64,000 bases of DNA from Xiphydria camelus (Eukaryota > Arthropoda > Insecta > Hymenoptera > Xiphydriidae). The notes below the pieces were generated by a model that did not search any database, was not told where the DNA came from, and was given only the letters and a program-made list of their open reading frames with translations. Positions 22,396 through 34,393 of the stretch are shown one piece after another. How positions within the stretch are numbered: the stretch's first letter is position 1; each line of letters starts with the position of its first letter. Both the position numbers and the translations under genes were made by a program. The DNA is taken from positions 2,797,501 to 2,861,500 of the forward strand of contig OY783193.1 in assembly GCA_963678675.1 (NCBI GenBank), given 5' to 3'.

Positions 22396-24529
22396 GATAT
22401 AGGCGGGGTACTGCAGAGACGCGAATACTTGAAAATGTGCGGAGTAAAACTCGAAACCGATCGAATAATTTCTCGATACGACGCTCTCCGATATAAATCT
22501 GAATGTTATAATTATCCGTACGTAAGGATCACGTAAATTTTCCATTCTCGGCTCACTTTAGTTCGCCCTCCGTGTGACGTCACGGTACCTACACCAATCA
22601 GGAGGGAAATCTGAATGTTCCGTTAGAACGCTGTAGCCTCTTCTCCCCCCCCAGACCCACCTCTACCCTCCCGATATCGACGCAATTAATTCATACCCCT
22701 TTCTCTGCCGCGGCGGTGTCGCGTTCGACTACCGTTTTCGTTCCAACTCCCCCTCCTCCCTCGAGGGCGGCAGCCGAGCCCGACGGAGATAAGCCTCACC
22801 CCCTTTCGACTTGGCAAATATATACGCGCGGACACGGCCAAAAACATCACTCGCGACAGTCCTTTGCAGCGGCGGACTCGCGGCAGCCCATAAAGAGGGG
22901 AGTGAGAGATGTTTTGGACCCAGGGGTTGCGCGAGTCGATAGCGCGTTCCGCGGCGACGAGTGGGGAAACAATATTCGGAACGACTCAGCGATTACGGCG
23001 AGGCTCGCCGTATAGAGAATTTGTTTTTCCGTCAATTTCCACGAACGAGAGGCCGAATTTTCTTACAGGGATGGAGAACAAAAATCAGAACACTCTTGTC
23101 CTGCGATTAATGATGATTTCAATAAGAATCTCACGCATCGGCAGTCGCCGCAGCGCCGCCCGTAGGTAGTAATTAAATTTTGCGCCGACAACAAGCGCGC
23201 CAGGGTGTTTCAACTAATTACTCTCAACTGGAAAACGATTGCTTTCGATCGTATCCGACATGTGCGTCGATTAATCGAATAACCGGTTCACTCGCAAACA
23301 GCGAAACGAGAGATTTCCGCTAAATAATTCCTCGCGCAAATAAATTCTTCCGTGACGTTCGATTCAATTTCCTGGCTCGATTAATCCGTACACGAGCGCT
23401 CATCGCGATACACTCCCCGTGCGACGTACACACGGTGAATCTGCGGTATCGATTGCCGAACTGAGAAATCCGCTTCTCAGGTGGAAAAGGGGGATAAAGA
23501 CGAACGAGGGAAGGGGGATGAAACTCTCGCCGCTCGTCGATATCGCCGCGACGCACGCGAACGCCAAGGGATGCGATATTCGGGGATAATTGAAACACTA
23601 ATCCCAGTGGGCCCTCGCCTCCTTGTTTCCCCGGCTGTAATAATAATAATAATAACAATGCTCCGCGGCAATTCGTCCAAATCGTCACGCGCGCGAAAGG
23701 GTGAACCCAGGAATTTCGGCGGTCGTGCGGGAGCTTTCGCGTTCTGCCCCTCCGTAATCTCGATGGGACGCGTCGACTGCGACCGCCTCCCATCGGAGTA
23801 GCAGTTCTCCGTCTCGAATTCTGTTTTATACTTTGTATTGCTTTTCGCGTTGTTATTTTCTGTTTCATCAAATTAGAAGCGTTTGACATTTCAGTTCTAT
23901 GTGCGCATCGTTACAATTAGTGCGAATAATAGTAGATACATCCGTACGGCGCAGCCGTTCCAGCAATAGGTCAGCTGCACGCGCACAGAGGGATTATCCC
24001 GGAGCACGGATAAACTCGTTCGTTCGTTCGTTTGCTTCATCTCCGCGCGTCATACGCTCTCGCTTCTCTCGCGATTCATTTTTCTCCTTCTTTCATTCAA
24101 TCCATCACGTTCGGAGCTCCGGTCGACGGGTTTCGAGATTCTCTGAAGCCAATCGGAGAATGGAAGAGCGAGAGAACGCGACCGACCGCCGGCCGTGTCG
24201 TTTCGGGTTGATTGAAAATTGCAAAAGTACGCGGTGAAAGGTTGTTGCGACGAAATTGGGATTTCGGTGTAAGCCGGCCCGCGCCGAGCGAAAACATTTC
24301 GAGTGGACCCTGACAAACAGAGTGGAAAACCGAAGAAGGGATCAACCAAGTAGAGTTACATTTTTCGTCAGATGTATTCGGAAATATTGGAGAGGCTTAC
24401 GATAAATCGGCAAGGAAACGGTTCTTTTCTTTCTCTTATCCCTTTTTCATCTTCCTCCGTTAACATGTGATTTCTGGTCAAACTCTTGCCCAGATTTCCT
24501 ATTCTTAAATATCTGGCTTTCTCTGCTTA
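22396..24529. other. No gene seen
   Basis: GC-rich DNA with several antiparallel open frames and no domain. A short AAT repeat lies at about 23638-23657. No supported exon. Confidence 0.4.
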
Positions 24530-24778
24530 CATCGAGAGAACAGTTTATCGATAGTTAAATAAATGTAATTTCAAATATAGCGAAATAAATATTTTGTTAG
24601 GACCAAGAAAATATACGTTAATTATTCAAATGTTTATTTCACTCAAACAGTTGCTTTAAAGGATCCAATTGTTCCAAATAAATATTGCAATAATAAATGA
24701 ATATTTAATTTGATCCAATAAAATGTTTCTTTCGTCGTATAGAAACAAATATTTATCAACTAAACTGTTTTCTCAGTG
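24530..24778. mobile_element. Miniature element, family G, CATCGAG/CTCAGTG ends (copy 1)
   Basis: TA then CATCGAGAGAACAGTTTATC; ACTGTTTTCTCAGTG then TA. The interior has repeated AAATAAATATT-type words and GCGAAATAAATATTT. Copies at 46595-46843 and 57340-57598 share the order of these words. Non-coding. Confidence 0.7.
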
Positions 24779-24906
24779 TATACGCTTGATTTTAACCATT
24801 GGACGCATATAGATCGGATCTGCGGGATCCGGAAGTATAGAAGAAATACCATAACTCGTAATTGATGGTCGATTAATCTACATTTATTTGAATTTTCCGA
24901 TGATAT

Positions 24907-24991
24907 ATATCGAGGATTTCCTACCAGAAGGGCGTATCAACCAAAACATGATTTTTGTGGATACGCCCTTTTGGCAGGAAACCCTCGATAT
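24907..24991. repeat. 85-nt hairpin with a 32-bp stem
   Basis: ATATCGAGGATTTCCTACC...GGGCGTATC is followed after about 21 bases by GATACGCCC...GGCAGGAAACCCTCGATAT. Three of 32 positions differ, one of which would be a G-U pair in RNA. The size and loop are in the range of a pre-miRNA, but a tiny transposon remnant fits as well. Confidence 0.6.
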
Positions 24992-25279
24992 GTTCAATGC
25001 AATATGAAAAAGCGTGCGTAATATTTAACATTATTATCTTTGCTAAAAAGAGTTTCATTTCATAATTGAAATATAATATAATATATTATAATTTGTATTT
25101 ACAGGCCTGTGGAGACCCAACTTATGTATATGAGTGAAATTTTTCGCGCATGCATCTAACTGTTAAACGGGATATTTCCGAATAACACTGTGGAATGAAA
25201 GAGTCAGATTCGTATAGGTACACACCAGTTTCAGCATCGAAAACGCGTGAATTTGCTGATAAGCACGCCCAAAATAGTA

Positions 25280-25772
25280 AAGTTCACTTACATTTCGTCG
25301 TATAAGAAACAGCATTCGGCACTCGTCCTTCGCATGAGACACTCTAGAAGCCGGGCGAGAGAATTGTTGACTCCGCGTGGCTGCTTCGCTAATTTGCCAA
25401 GACAATGAACTGCTTCGCGCCGGAATCTCCGATTGATTCCGATTTCCACGGCACACCTTTCGGGAAAGCTCCACTTGGCACATATCATGGCGTGACATCG
25501 CGGACGTTGGTTATCGATATGTCGATTTTTTGACAATGTTTTTCACAATTTCACGAGAGCTCTCACACGAACCGTAATGTTTTTACTCGGCTCAGCTCGG
25601 GTCGGCTCGGCTCGAGTCCAGCTGGGTTGGCGGGAATGAATGATGGCCGTCGTACAGTGTTGCCTATCGCGCAGGCGTCTTCCACATCACGTGTGATCGA
25701 TTTACACTATCGATATTTTTACGAAATTGTTCATTTCCGATGCAATGCTTAGAGTCTCTATGCACGATGAAC
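25280..25772 (-). repeat. Left arm of a head-to-head inverted duplication
   Basis: Read on the minus strand this arm matches 26293-26762. It contains CAGCTGGACTCGAG, a TAAAAACAT box, CTCTCGTGAAATTGTGAAAAAC, then about 240 bases open in two frames, ending at GAAAT|GTAAGTGAAC, a good splice-donor match. Homology stops within about 12 bases after that donor. One frame starts MSRHDMCQVELSRKVCR. No domain is recognised. It looks like a duplicated promoter plus first exon, or a repeat of unknown type. Confidence 0.6.
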
Positions 25773-25786
25773 CCAATTGACAAGGC

Positions 25787-26213
25787 TACGTGAAATAAAC
25801 GTTGGAAAATGGTGGAAACGTAAATACGTTTCTGAGTGACGTAATTTTTAGGTTGAGAATGTCCGGGGCATAATGTATATTTGTCCTATATGCATATCTA
25901 CGTTAAACGAATGGTTTATCAGACGATTTAAAAACGTCTCGAAATTACGTCTTTCGTAATCACTTCGAAACGTGTACATAACAACACGTTTCTACCATTT
26001 ATCAACGTTTATTTCATATCATCTTGTTTATAGTTTATATGTACTTATACGAAATGTTGTTTCTTCAATCTACGTATAATAAACGTTTACTTGATATGTG
26101 CTTTAAATCACACTGAAAAAACGTTTGATATCAAAACGTTTATTTGATACAACTTACCGAAAATTCATTACATTTACGTGTATCAGACGTTTATTTCACG
26201 TAACCTCGTTTAT
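25787..26213. mobile_element. Inverted-repeat element between the duplicated arms
   Basis: The left end GGCTACGTGAAATAAACG is mirrored by CGTTTATTTCACGTAACC at right. AACGTTTATTTCA words recur inside (for example near 26005), and a second sub-palindrome joins about 25789 to 26034. No frame. It sits where the two arms of the inverted duplication meet, so it either inserted there or helped create the duplication. Confidence 0.5.
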
Positions 26214-26292
26214 TGGGAAGGAACAGGAATAAGGAACAACGCTTTACATACGTTACACATACGTATGCATAGCGTATGTGAAGCGCTGTCCC

Positions 26293-26762
26293 TTCATTGT
26301 ACATAGACCCAAAGATTGCACCGGAAATGAACAATTTCGTAAAACTATCGATAGTTTGAATCGATCGCGCGTGATGGAGGACGCCTGCGCGGTAGGCAAC
26401 CACGCGCGCGGCCATCATCTGTACCCGTCAGTCCAGCTGGACGGCTCGAGTATAAACATCGCGCGGTTCGCGTGGAATCTCTCGTGAAATTGTGAAAAAC
26501 GTTGTTAAAAAATCGAACAATCGACAACCAACGTCCACGGTGTCACGCCGTGATACGTGCCAAGTGCAGTTTTCTCGAAAGGTGTGCCGCAGAAATCCGA
26601 ATCAATCGGAGAAGCCGGCGCGGAGCAGCTCATTGTCTCGGCAGATCAGCGAAGCAACCATGCGGAGTCAACAATTCTCTCGCTCGACTTCTAGGGCGTC
26701 TCGTGCAAAGGACGAGTGCCGCCGAATGCTGTTTCTCATACGGCGAAGTGTAAGTGAACTTT
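26293..26762 (+). repeat. Right arm of the head-to-head inverted duplication
   Basis: Carries CAGCTGGACGGCTCGAGTATAAACAT (TATA-like), CTCTCGTGAAATTGTGAAAAAC, then about 240 bases open in two frames up to GAAGT|GTAAGTGAAC. One frame reads RRDTCQVQFSRKVCRRNPNQ, the other begins MLKNRTIDNQRPRCHAVIR. Relative to the left arm there is one 3-base insertion in the open part. Substitutions spread nearly evenly over codon positions, arguing against strong protein constraint. Confidence 0.6.
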
Positions 26763-27927
26763 CTGTTAATCACATTCCTGTTCCCTGTTTCTTCATTGCG
26801 TATAGATCCTTACGAATCGAAATCCGATAATGGGACATTTGGCGAACGAGAAACAAATCGTTGCGTTTCTCTCGCCGGAAATTAATATTACTTTCCAAGA
26901 GAAGACAATTTTGCGCGCAGTGGAAAATTGAGCGTAAAATAAACTCGCGAAATCTGGCAGTCATGTCGACTCTAACTTTTCTTTCGCGCATAAATCATTA
27001 TACACAGAAATATGCACCTATACGTCAAATGCACCGTGAAACAGATTGAATTGGCGCAAAGCACAGCGCGTCGGTTGATGCTCAGTCGACTGATCGACCG
27101 CGCGCAGCGAGTGCGAAAATTGCAACAAAGTAAAAGTAGCGAGAAGTACCTAGTTGCGCGCTTCAGTTTATGCTGCAATAGTGTGCAGTTGCCGCTGCAA
27201 CTGTAACAACGCTCGTTATATACTTCGCAAGTGCGGAATAAGTAGATGCAACCGGAGGCAGCTGAACAGGCCGAATGAAAATGCGGCAGCTTTTTCGGCA
27301 AGGTGTAGAGCTACCGTGTACATGCATTCGCACGCGCGTGCACGGATGTATACATAGACACAGGCGCGCGGAGGAAATTACTGTGAAAATGCGGAAAGAA
27401 TGAAGTCGCGGGGTTGCGCGAAGATTCAAATGGAGTTCGAGACTCGTTCGTTATTCCAGCAGGTATTAAGCGTCGTGCACATCGCGCGTTTCAGCGAGCG
27501 CAGCAGCGAATATTGCGCACGGTTTGCATAACGCGGATGCATGAAATTGAAATGCATTCGCGTGCGTTGGATGCTTAATGTACGGCTTTACACATCTATA
27601 CGCACACCTCCAAAGCCTCGCTCCGGCTTTCCTCGTGTGATACACGATTTGGAACCCCAACCGCGACTGCAGCCTCCCCCTTCGCTCCTTTAACCTTCCT
27701 TCCACCGGAGAGGCTCGGGGAACGGGGGTTAATTCTCTCCAGCAGTTATCACACGACTGAGCGGCGTGTAGAGTGAACTTTCACTGCTCTTTCTCCTGCT
27801 TTAATTCTACAGACGCTACGGATAAAAGCATCGTATTAAAAGTTATCGATAACAGTGCAGCTTTAATTAAAAAAAGAATACTCGTCGATTGATAGCGTCG
27901 GAGTTTATAATGACAATGACGACGACG

Positions 27928-27959
<32 letters not shown>

Positions 27960-28746
27960 AATAATACTTGGATCGAAGAAGTTGAGTGGGTCGAGCGATG
28001 GGGAGCGATGAAATCGCAACGATTCACCTCCTCTTTCTCTCCCCCCCTCCTCTCTTCCGTTCATTCAAATTATCAGAAAACGATGCTCCGCGGTGGAGTC
28101 GTTCGGAAAAAACGAGGACGAGAGGAGCACTGGAAAAACACGTAAGCTCGTTATCAGGCAAACCGACACGACCGAGTGGAGTAAGCCAGCGTCTGGTAGG
28201 ACGAGCACGGTCGGTATTAATTTGTTGCTCTCTCTGCCCGTTTCACCTCGCTCTCGATCACTGCGAAGGAGGACAGAAGAGGAGGCGTCTGCTCTCTGTC
28301 TCTTTCTCTATCTCTCTGTCTCTTTCTCTCCCCCCTCTCTCTCTTTCGCTTCCGGCCGAAATTAGGGAGTCGACGACTGTTCCTGCGTTCAAAAGACGGC
28401 TTTTTCGTTGGTTATTGTCTGAGGACTAGTTAGTTTTACTACGTTATGCTCATGCCTCTTCTTTCTCTTTCACATCTTGTTTTCGTGTTTACGTTTTTGT
28501 TTAGGCGTACTACTTGTATTGCATACTTCACTTCACTTTATTGTACTTAGTCTAGCCCGTTCTATTACTTACTTCATTACTTATTTACTCGCTCACTCTC
28601 TCACCCGCTTAATTACTTGTTTAGTTACTTATTATTTTCGTACCTCTCTCGTGTGCTCTTAGCCCTGTATCTGGCAATATCCCTAGAAACCTTTAGTAAA
28701 ATTCTGAAACTTAGTACAATTGCTAAATATAGCATATTATAACATA
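26763..28746. other. No gene seen; several microsatellites
   Basis: An AAC/GAC trinucleotide run spans about 27913-27963 and TC-rich tracts lie at 28030-28060 and 28290-28350. 28480-28660 is a TTACTT-rich low-complexity stretch like the one at 45100-45420. No supported coding frame. Confidence 0.4.
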
Positions 28747-28858
28747 GGGTAAAGTGGGGTGAGATTGCCGGGGAGGTTGGCCCCTCGTTTCCATTACTTT
28801 CCGTGGCGACGAGGGGCCAACTGCTTTGGCCATCTCGCCCCACTACCCCATTTTACCC
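28747..28858. mobile_element. 112-bp TA-flanked palindrome, GGGTAAAG ends
   Basis: TA then GGGTAAAGTGGGGTGAGAT at left; ATCTCGCCCCAC...TTTTACCC then TA at right; central GGCCCCTCG and CGAGGGGCC pair. It shares its end motif with the larger 40302-41123 element and appears to be the minimal form of that family. Confidence 0.7.
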
Positions 28859-28860
28859 TA

Positions 28861-30250
28861 ATATAAATTCCAAAAGCCACTGACTCGATGAAAAAGGTGA
28901 TTCTGAATTAGTAGCTCTCAGACGAGCAACGTTACCAGTCCTTTATTCCGAGATAAGTGAAAAATAAGTGTTTGAAATCTATGTTGCGCGTAGGCTACAG
29001 TACCGGATACAGGGTTAGAGGGCTCTTGTGTGCCCTGGAGCAGAATAAACGCTTCTCCTTCTCTTCTTCTTCTTCTTCTCTTCGCACGGAAAAAAGAGCG
29101 AGCGACGCATTCGATGCACGTTCTTCGACGAAATGAAATTTTGTCGCGTCGAGAGGAGCGCTACGAGAGAATTGCCACCGAACCTCACCCGCTCGATACG
29201 CGTTTCTCTTCGTACGCGATATTTAAAAAGGGTTGGAGGGTCGTACGATAAAGTTGCCCGCGTCGGAGCGAGGGCGCGCGAAAACGAGTCGGGGAAGGAG
29301 TGTGGCGGGGCTGAAAATTTCTAGGAGCACAAGCCGTCGTCACACGCGATACTCGGGGCTCGATCAACCCCCCCCCCCCCAAGTCGATAACCGCTCGACG
29401 AAATATGGGGTGGCGGCGAACAACGGCCAAACTGGAATAAGTACCTCACCTGAGTACCTCTTGACCTCCTCTTATTCCCTCGTTCCGCGCCGCTGGAGCA
29501 CTTGCATCGCGGCGCCAAGTGCGGCACAACGTTTAACGTTTCATCGAGGCGAGCGGTTCTGGGCCAACCGCCCCTACTTGCTGCCGTGTCGCGCTCCCGT
29601 ATGCAGGTAATTCATGACGTCGCGGAAAAGTAGAGTCGAGCATTTGAACATCAGGTGAAGTGTTCGCCGTTTCGCCGGGAAGTTATGCGCGCGATGCGCG
29701 ACGAGAGGGAGGCCTTCTATCTTTTATTATTTCCCCCTGGATTGAAATGAAAATGACACGTCGCTGCCTTTATTTCCGACAGTTCCGTTTATATCGCGCG
29801 ACGGCTTTTTACGGCTCGCGGTCGGGCGAACGACGTGCCGCGTTACCCGTGATTGGCTGGATAATATCGGCGCTTTTTACACCTATAATTGAGAGCGACC
29901 GCGCCGCCGCCTCCCCCGCCTCTAGTAATTTACCCGGTGCGTTCGTGTTAGCTGCAATCGCGAAACGGTATAGGAGCTGTCGCATAACTAGGACCTCCCA
30001 GTTGTGATCCAAAGAGCGTGCTAATTATGGAGATGACACGCGCTAATGACGCCGCCTGAACCGTAGTGTACCCCTGTGTATCCACGCGTATATGCATAGC
30101 ATACATACATATGTATACGCGCTGTACGCGTACCTGAGCCTTCTCTGTTGACCGTTACGTCGAAATGGAATTTCTAACCGTTCCGCGCCATTGTGCATGC
30201 GACATACGGTCGTCTCGCGTAGGGCAGGTGTCGTGGTTGAAGGACCTATA
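28861..30250. other. No gene seen; one retroposon-like 3' tail
   Basis: 29032-29085 reads GCCCTGGAGCAGAATAAACG followed by CTT/TTC repeats, matching three tails at 44.6-45.5 kb. A run of 13 C lies at 29368-29380. Overlapping open frames at 29230-29610 are compositional. Confidence 0.4.
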
Positions 30251-30908
30251 CACCGAGGAAAAGAATGGGCATGTGTGTTCACGATTTTTTTTTTGCTCAT
30301 TCGTTAATACTTTTTGTGCTTATTAATAAGATGTGTTTGTTTTTTTTTCTGAGCACTAATTTCTTTTTTCTTAATGTTTAAAGTTTGACTTCGATTCAAA
30401 CGAAATCCTTAGTGACGTCACTAAAGCCATTGGCAAGGGCCCAAACCCGGGTTTGTGAATGGTGGAGAATCTGTTGCCCGACTCTGATTGGTCAGTTAAA
30501 ATGGCGGTGAAAGTGCGACGCTTTAAAACGAATGCCTTTTTTAACATCTCAAAAATAATGGAAAAACATTTTTTTTAATGACCCATTTTTTACCTACATT
30601 ACTTTAATACCCTAATCTTCCGACTCATGCACTTTAACAGTTGTACAAAAAGTTGTGAACATGCCCATTAGTTGGATCTACTGATAATTAATTGCGGGGT
30701 CGCAAGTAATTATCAATTTACATCAATGGAATCTTTTGATACATCAATTAGATACGTATTTCTTCCTCGCAATCGCACACTGTTCCACGTGATTGTCAGG
30801 AAGAGATATCTAATTGATGTGTAATACAAGATTTCATTGACATAAATTGATTATTACTTGCGACCCCGCAAGTAATTTTCAGTAGGTCCAACTAATTCTT
30901 TCTCTCTG
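30251..30908. mobile_element. Family F element split by a 400-bp insertion
   Basis: The left terminus CACCGAGGAAAAGAAT (30251-30266) and the continuation ATTAGTTGGATC (from 30667) are separated by the element 30267-30666. The right part carries the family hallmarks ATTGCGGGGTCGCAAGTAA, its inverse TTACTTGCGACCCCGCAAG, and CCAACTAATTCTTTC. TA precedes 30251 and a TA follows the right end. Confidence 0.65.
30267..30666. mobile_element. 400-bp element with GGGCATGT ends nested in family F
   Basis: GGGCATGTGTGTTCAC at left against GTTGTGAACATGCCC at right, with AT duplicated at 30265-30266 and 30667-30668. Removing the element and one AT restores GAATTAGTT of the host element. The interior contains AACCCGGGTTTG and a CTGATTGGTCAG box followed by AAAATGGCGG. 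No long frame. Confidence 0.65.
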
Positions 30909-30954
30909 TATACATATTATATTGCGTTTTGTATGACGAAGTGCCATTAATTCG

Positions 30955-31265
30955 GTCTTCTCGTAAAAAAAATAATTATAAATTATTTAAATTTAATTTA
31001 TAATCTATATACATATTTAATATCGCACGAAAGAGAAAACGTCCGAAAAAATAGAACAGCAAAGTTATAAGTGCGTTTCTCTTTACGATATTGTGACGTC
31101 ATCGAAACGCGAGAGAGACGCGCTTGTGCCGAGCAACGAGTGCGAGAGAGATAAACTTGCAATGTGCTATGAAGTATGTTGCACATTCAAATATCGTTTT
31201 ACAGCTCAGACAAGGCCAAAAGTGAAAAATGCAAAAATTCGGGGTTGACAATTTTATCCTTTGTT
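30955..31265. repeat. Dispersed repeat of about 310 bp (copy 1)
   Basis: Shares with 55437-55755 the ordered phrases TAATCT.TA.ACATATTTAATATCAC, TATAAG.GC.TTTCTCT, GTGCGAGAGAGATA, AAATATCGTTTT and AAAAATTCGGGGTTGA at roughly 75-80 percent identity. Minus-strand frames are short. The type of element is unknown. Confidence 0.55.
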
Positions 31266-32650
31266 GAATCTGCAGTACAAAAATTTAGTGAAAAAAAAAC
31301 CGAATTGCACGGGGGAGCGCAATAAACCCCACAGACAAGACAACGATACGATAAAGTCATTCTGCGGAAAATTCTCCATAAAGAATTCAAGAAGTCACTC
31401 TTTGGTCGAAAGGGGGAAACTGAAGAAGGAACAGGGGATGGAGAAAGAAATAAGGGCGAGACACTGTGGCACCTCACCTCGCCGTCGCGACGCGAGAGGG
31501 TACGACGTTAATTAACTGCGCCGAATAATTAGCGCGGAGATTTGAACTGCGAAGGAGTTGAAAAAGTAGAAAAAGGAGTCCGACTACATTCTCGCAACCG
31601 AAGAGAGACTCCCTTTTCACCCTCCGGAACTCGCGTCGCCCTCCCCCGCCACCCTGGACCATCCAGAGCTCCCCGACAGCCTTCGCCGGGCGACGCGTCG
31701 GTTGCGAACTTTTCATATCCGTCGCGTCGTCCCGTCCCTTATTCGTATTCGCGATTGGACAGCTGCCGCGCGCGGGTGAAACGCGACGCGCGATGAACAC
31801 GACTGCACATCCGCGTCAATACGATCCTTTGAGCTTTGTCGCATTACTTTTCCCTTTCACGCATTTCATCCCCATTCGTTTCTTTCGCTCGTTACCATTC
31901 ACCCAAAATGGACCATTTTTCCTGTACACATGTATATTCACGATACGTACACGTTATCGGCAAACATGGAGGACAAAGCCCCGCAGGTATACAAATTGTC
32001 GTATCGCGCGGTAAACACAGTTTCAATAACACAAGTGCCATGATACGCTACATCCGCTGTACAGTTTGCGTCGCGCAAACTGTATAACGTTCGCCGCGCA
32101 ACGTGCACGAGACTTAACGCGATTCAACCGAGTCTACGGTTTGACGAGAACCATTACACGGAACCGCGAAAGCTCCAGCCCTTCGGTTGCAGCAGTTTGC
32201 TAATTCCAAAGCTGGAGAGAGGGAGGATCGACTGGATGTGTGTACGCTTTGCCGCAATAGGTACGTAGGTATGCACGGGTCCGCGGCTGCGAGACGATCG
32301 TCTCTCCTTCCCCTATACTCACTATTCGCTCCCCCCCCTCTCTCTCTCTCTCTATGTTGGATCCAATGCACGTCGCTCCGGACCATGTATGCAGCACACA
32401 CGAGGTATTTGAATTTCCACTTCGACCACGACGTGTGACCCAAACGGATCTATGTATATATACGGATGACCCGCACCCGTTCCCTATTATCGGCTAGAAG
32501 GTGTACATAGCTTCAAATCGAATTTACTCTGATTTGGAGGGCCGATAAATATAAGGTAACTGTCCCAATAGCCTGAGCACCATGAAAATTCATATAGCAG
32601 ATTTGACTCAAGGTTCTTAAGAAGTACTACACTAAGAACGATGATTAGTA
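31266..32650. other. No gene seen
   Basis: A CT microsatellite lies at about 32336-32354 beside a C-run. Open frames at 31.5-31.8 kb run on both strands with no domain. Nothing supportable. Confidence 0.4.
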
Positions 32651-33560
32651 GGGGAGACTGTTGTACGTTGGAAGAATTATTGACAATTTTAGTTTAACTG
32701 ATGATTGGGAAAATATTTAAACGGCATTTTTTTCCTGCTGAATCGATGTGATATCTATTCAGGTACACGAGATGTAAAGGAGATTTTACTAATATTGATG
32801 TCAAGGTGTTTTCCACCACTATTTTTAATAGCTACAAATTGTTCCAAGGTAGAAGATGGTCTTGTACCATGGAACAGACATAATGTACCTTGAAACACAG
32901 ATAATGACCAAAACTAAAAAAATTAACTAAGTAAAAGTTCAGATTATTTAACAATATAAATTGTACGAGATATCGTAAATTAACAAAAGCACTTGTAAAA
33001 AAGAGCAAAACATTTGAGAAAAAGCAACTTAGAGTTTAACTATGCTTCTTTTCTCTTTCGTGATGAAAAACTCAAAATATGATTGGCAGGATTGACAGGA
33101 TCTTTTTTCACCTTCTTTACTACGCGGCATACTTAATTGGAAAAATTCTGAAATAAAAAATTAACGTTCTTTATTAATGTTCCAAGGTACAAGATGGTGC
33201 AACATTACTAAAAACGGCTGCCCCCACGCCGAAGCTAAGTTTAGAAAGAAAAATAACACTGTATTTTTACTCGCCATTGAACACTATTACACACAAAAAT
33301 TGTTTAATAGTTTTAAAGCGACCAGTTCTCAAATTATCTGTACACGAATACGATGCTAATTATATACTTCTTGTGGCGAAAAAACTTATTTTTATTTCAC
33401 GACCTCAAGATACGCATGTGACGCGTGAAACATGAATGCACTACTGAAGGCCAAGCAAGTGAAGATTATACCCGAATTTTGAGTTGATAGATGGCGATAT
33501 TTGTCATAAATACGAATCGTTTCAATGTACACTATCCTCAAGGTATACAACAGTCTCCCC
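32651..33560. mobile_element. 910-bp TA-flanked element, GGGGAGAC ends
   Basis: TA at 32649-32650 and 33561-33562; GGGGAGACTGTTGTAC at left mirrored by TATACAACAGTCTCCCC at right. The word GTTCCAAGGTA.AAGATGG occurs at 32839 and 33178 and looks like a subterminal repeat. It contains a minus-strand mini-exon (33029-33130) preceded by a splice acceptor. The TA target and a protein starting MPR would fit a pogo/Tc1-mariner derivative, which is inference. Confidence 0.65.
33029..33130 (-). pseudogene. Remnant N-terminus of a transposon protein
   Basis: On the minus strand, TTTTTTATTTCAG (33140s-33160s) is followed shortly by ATGCCGCGTAGTAAAGAAGG, reading MPRSKEGEKRSCQSCQSYFE for 33 residues before a stop. 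DNA-binding proteins of pogo-like elements often begin MPR plus basic residues; the similarity ends there. The Cys-x-x-Cys pair at residues 12 and 15 is notable. Probably a decayed first coding exon of the element at 32651-33560. Confidence 0.35.
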
Positions 33561-33562
33561 TA

Positions 33563-34393
33563 CTGTTACTTATCGTAACCGAAAATATTGTCATCCCGAT
33601 AAAAACTATTTCGTTGTAATCATATCGATCAAATCTTTGGCTGACATTACCAATCATCTTTCTCAGTGTAGTTACGAGCACACTTCCTGTATACGTCATT
33701 AATTTATTGAAGACTTTTTCCATTAGTCGTTTCTTTTGTCACATTCAATCATTTGAATTATATACTCAAATTTGTCCGGTTGCCAAGACGTGTCCTGCTA
33801 TCGGGACACTTACCTTAAAAGTAACGATTTCGACTTTCCGCCTCTATCACAGCTGCAATAATTATCTCGTCACGATGTCAATTTGTAAGTAAAGTTACCT
33901 CGATATATATTCCGACTTTTCCAAAATCTCCTCATCGCTGGACACCGTTACGATATAAACCAAGTTGAAACGACTCAAAATAAACTCGATAGAAGGTAAA
34001 CAGGCATCAGTACCGCGCAATCGATGCGCATAGCTCACCTTCCCGCACGAGAAAATAGACGCGAGAGGAATCTCGCTCGCGCGAATCGCCTGCGATAACC
34101 GCGCGCCTCATCGCCGCTCGTTTATCGCGCCTCCCGACGGGTTGCCGATAAATATCTTCGAGCTTCTCGCGCGCGGTATTTGAACTCGCGCGACTCGGGA
34201 TCGAGTAGCGAAGAGGAGGAGGAGGCAGAGGCGAGTCACCGACGAGATGAATCGCCCGAGCGCCGGTCCGGCTGCGCGAGAGAAACTGCGAGCTATATCG
34301 CGACCGGCGATCGAATCGCTTAAACCCCCGTTACAAAGGGCTACAACTTGAACGTCGTCGCGGCAGGCGCAAACAATGCGACCCCCGCGCACA
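33563..34393. other. No gene seen; short repeat shared with 47.1 kb
   Basis: 33903-33975 (CGCTGGACACCGT then GTTGAA) resembles 47138-47207 in order and spacing. 34020-34390 is CpG-rich and leads into the candidate first exon at 34394, so it could be its promoter region. Confidence 0.35.

Noticed and set aside
25163..25498. Minus-strand 111-codon frame as a conserved protein, because it recurs at 26492
   Set aside because: Differences between the two copies are nearly even across codon positions, so the similarity reflects DNA duplication rather than protein selection.
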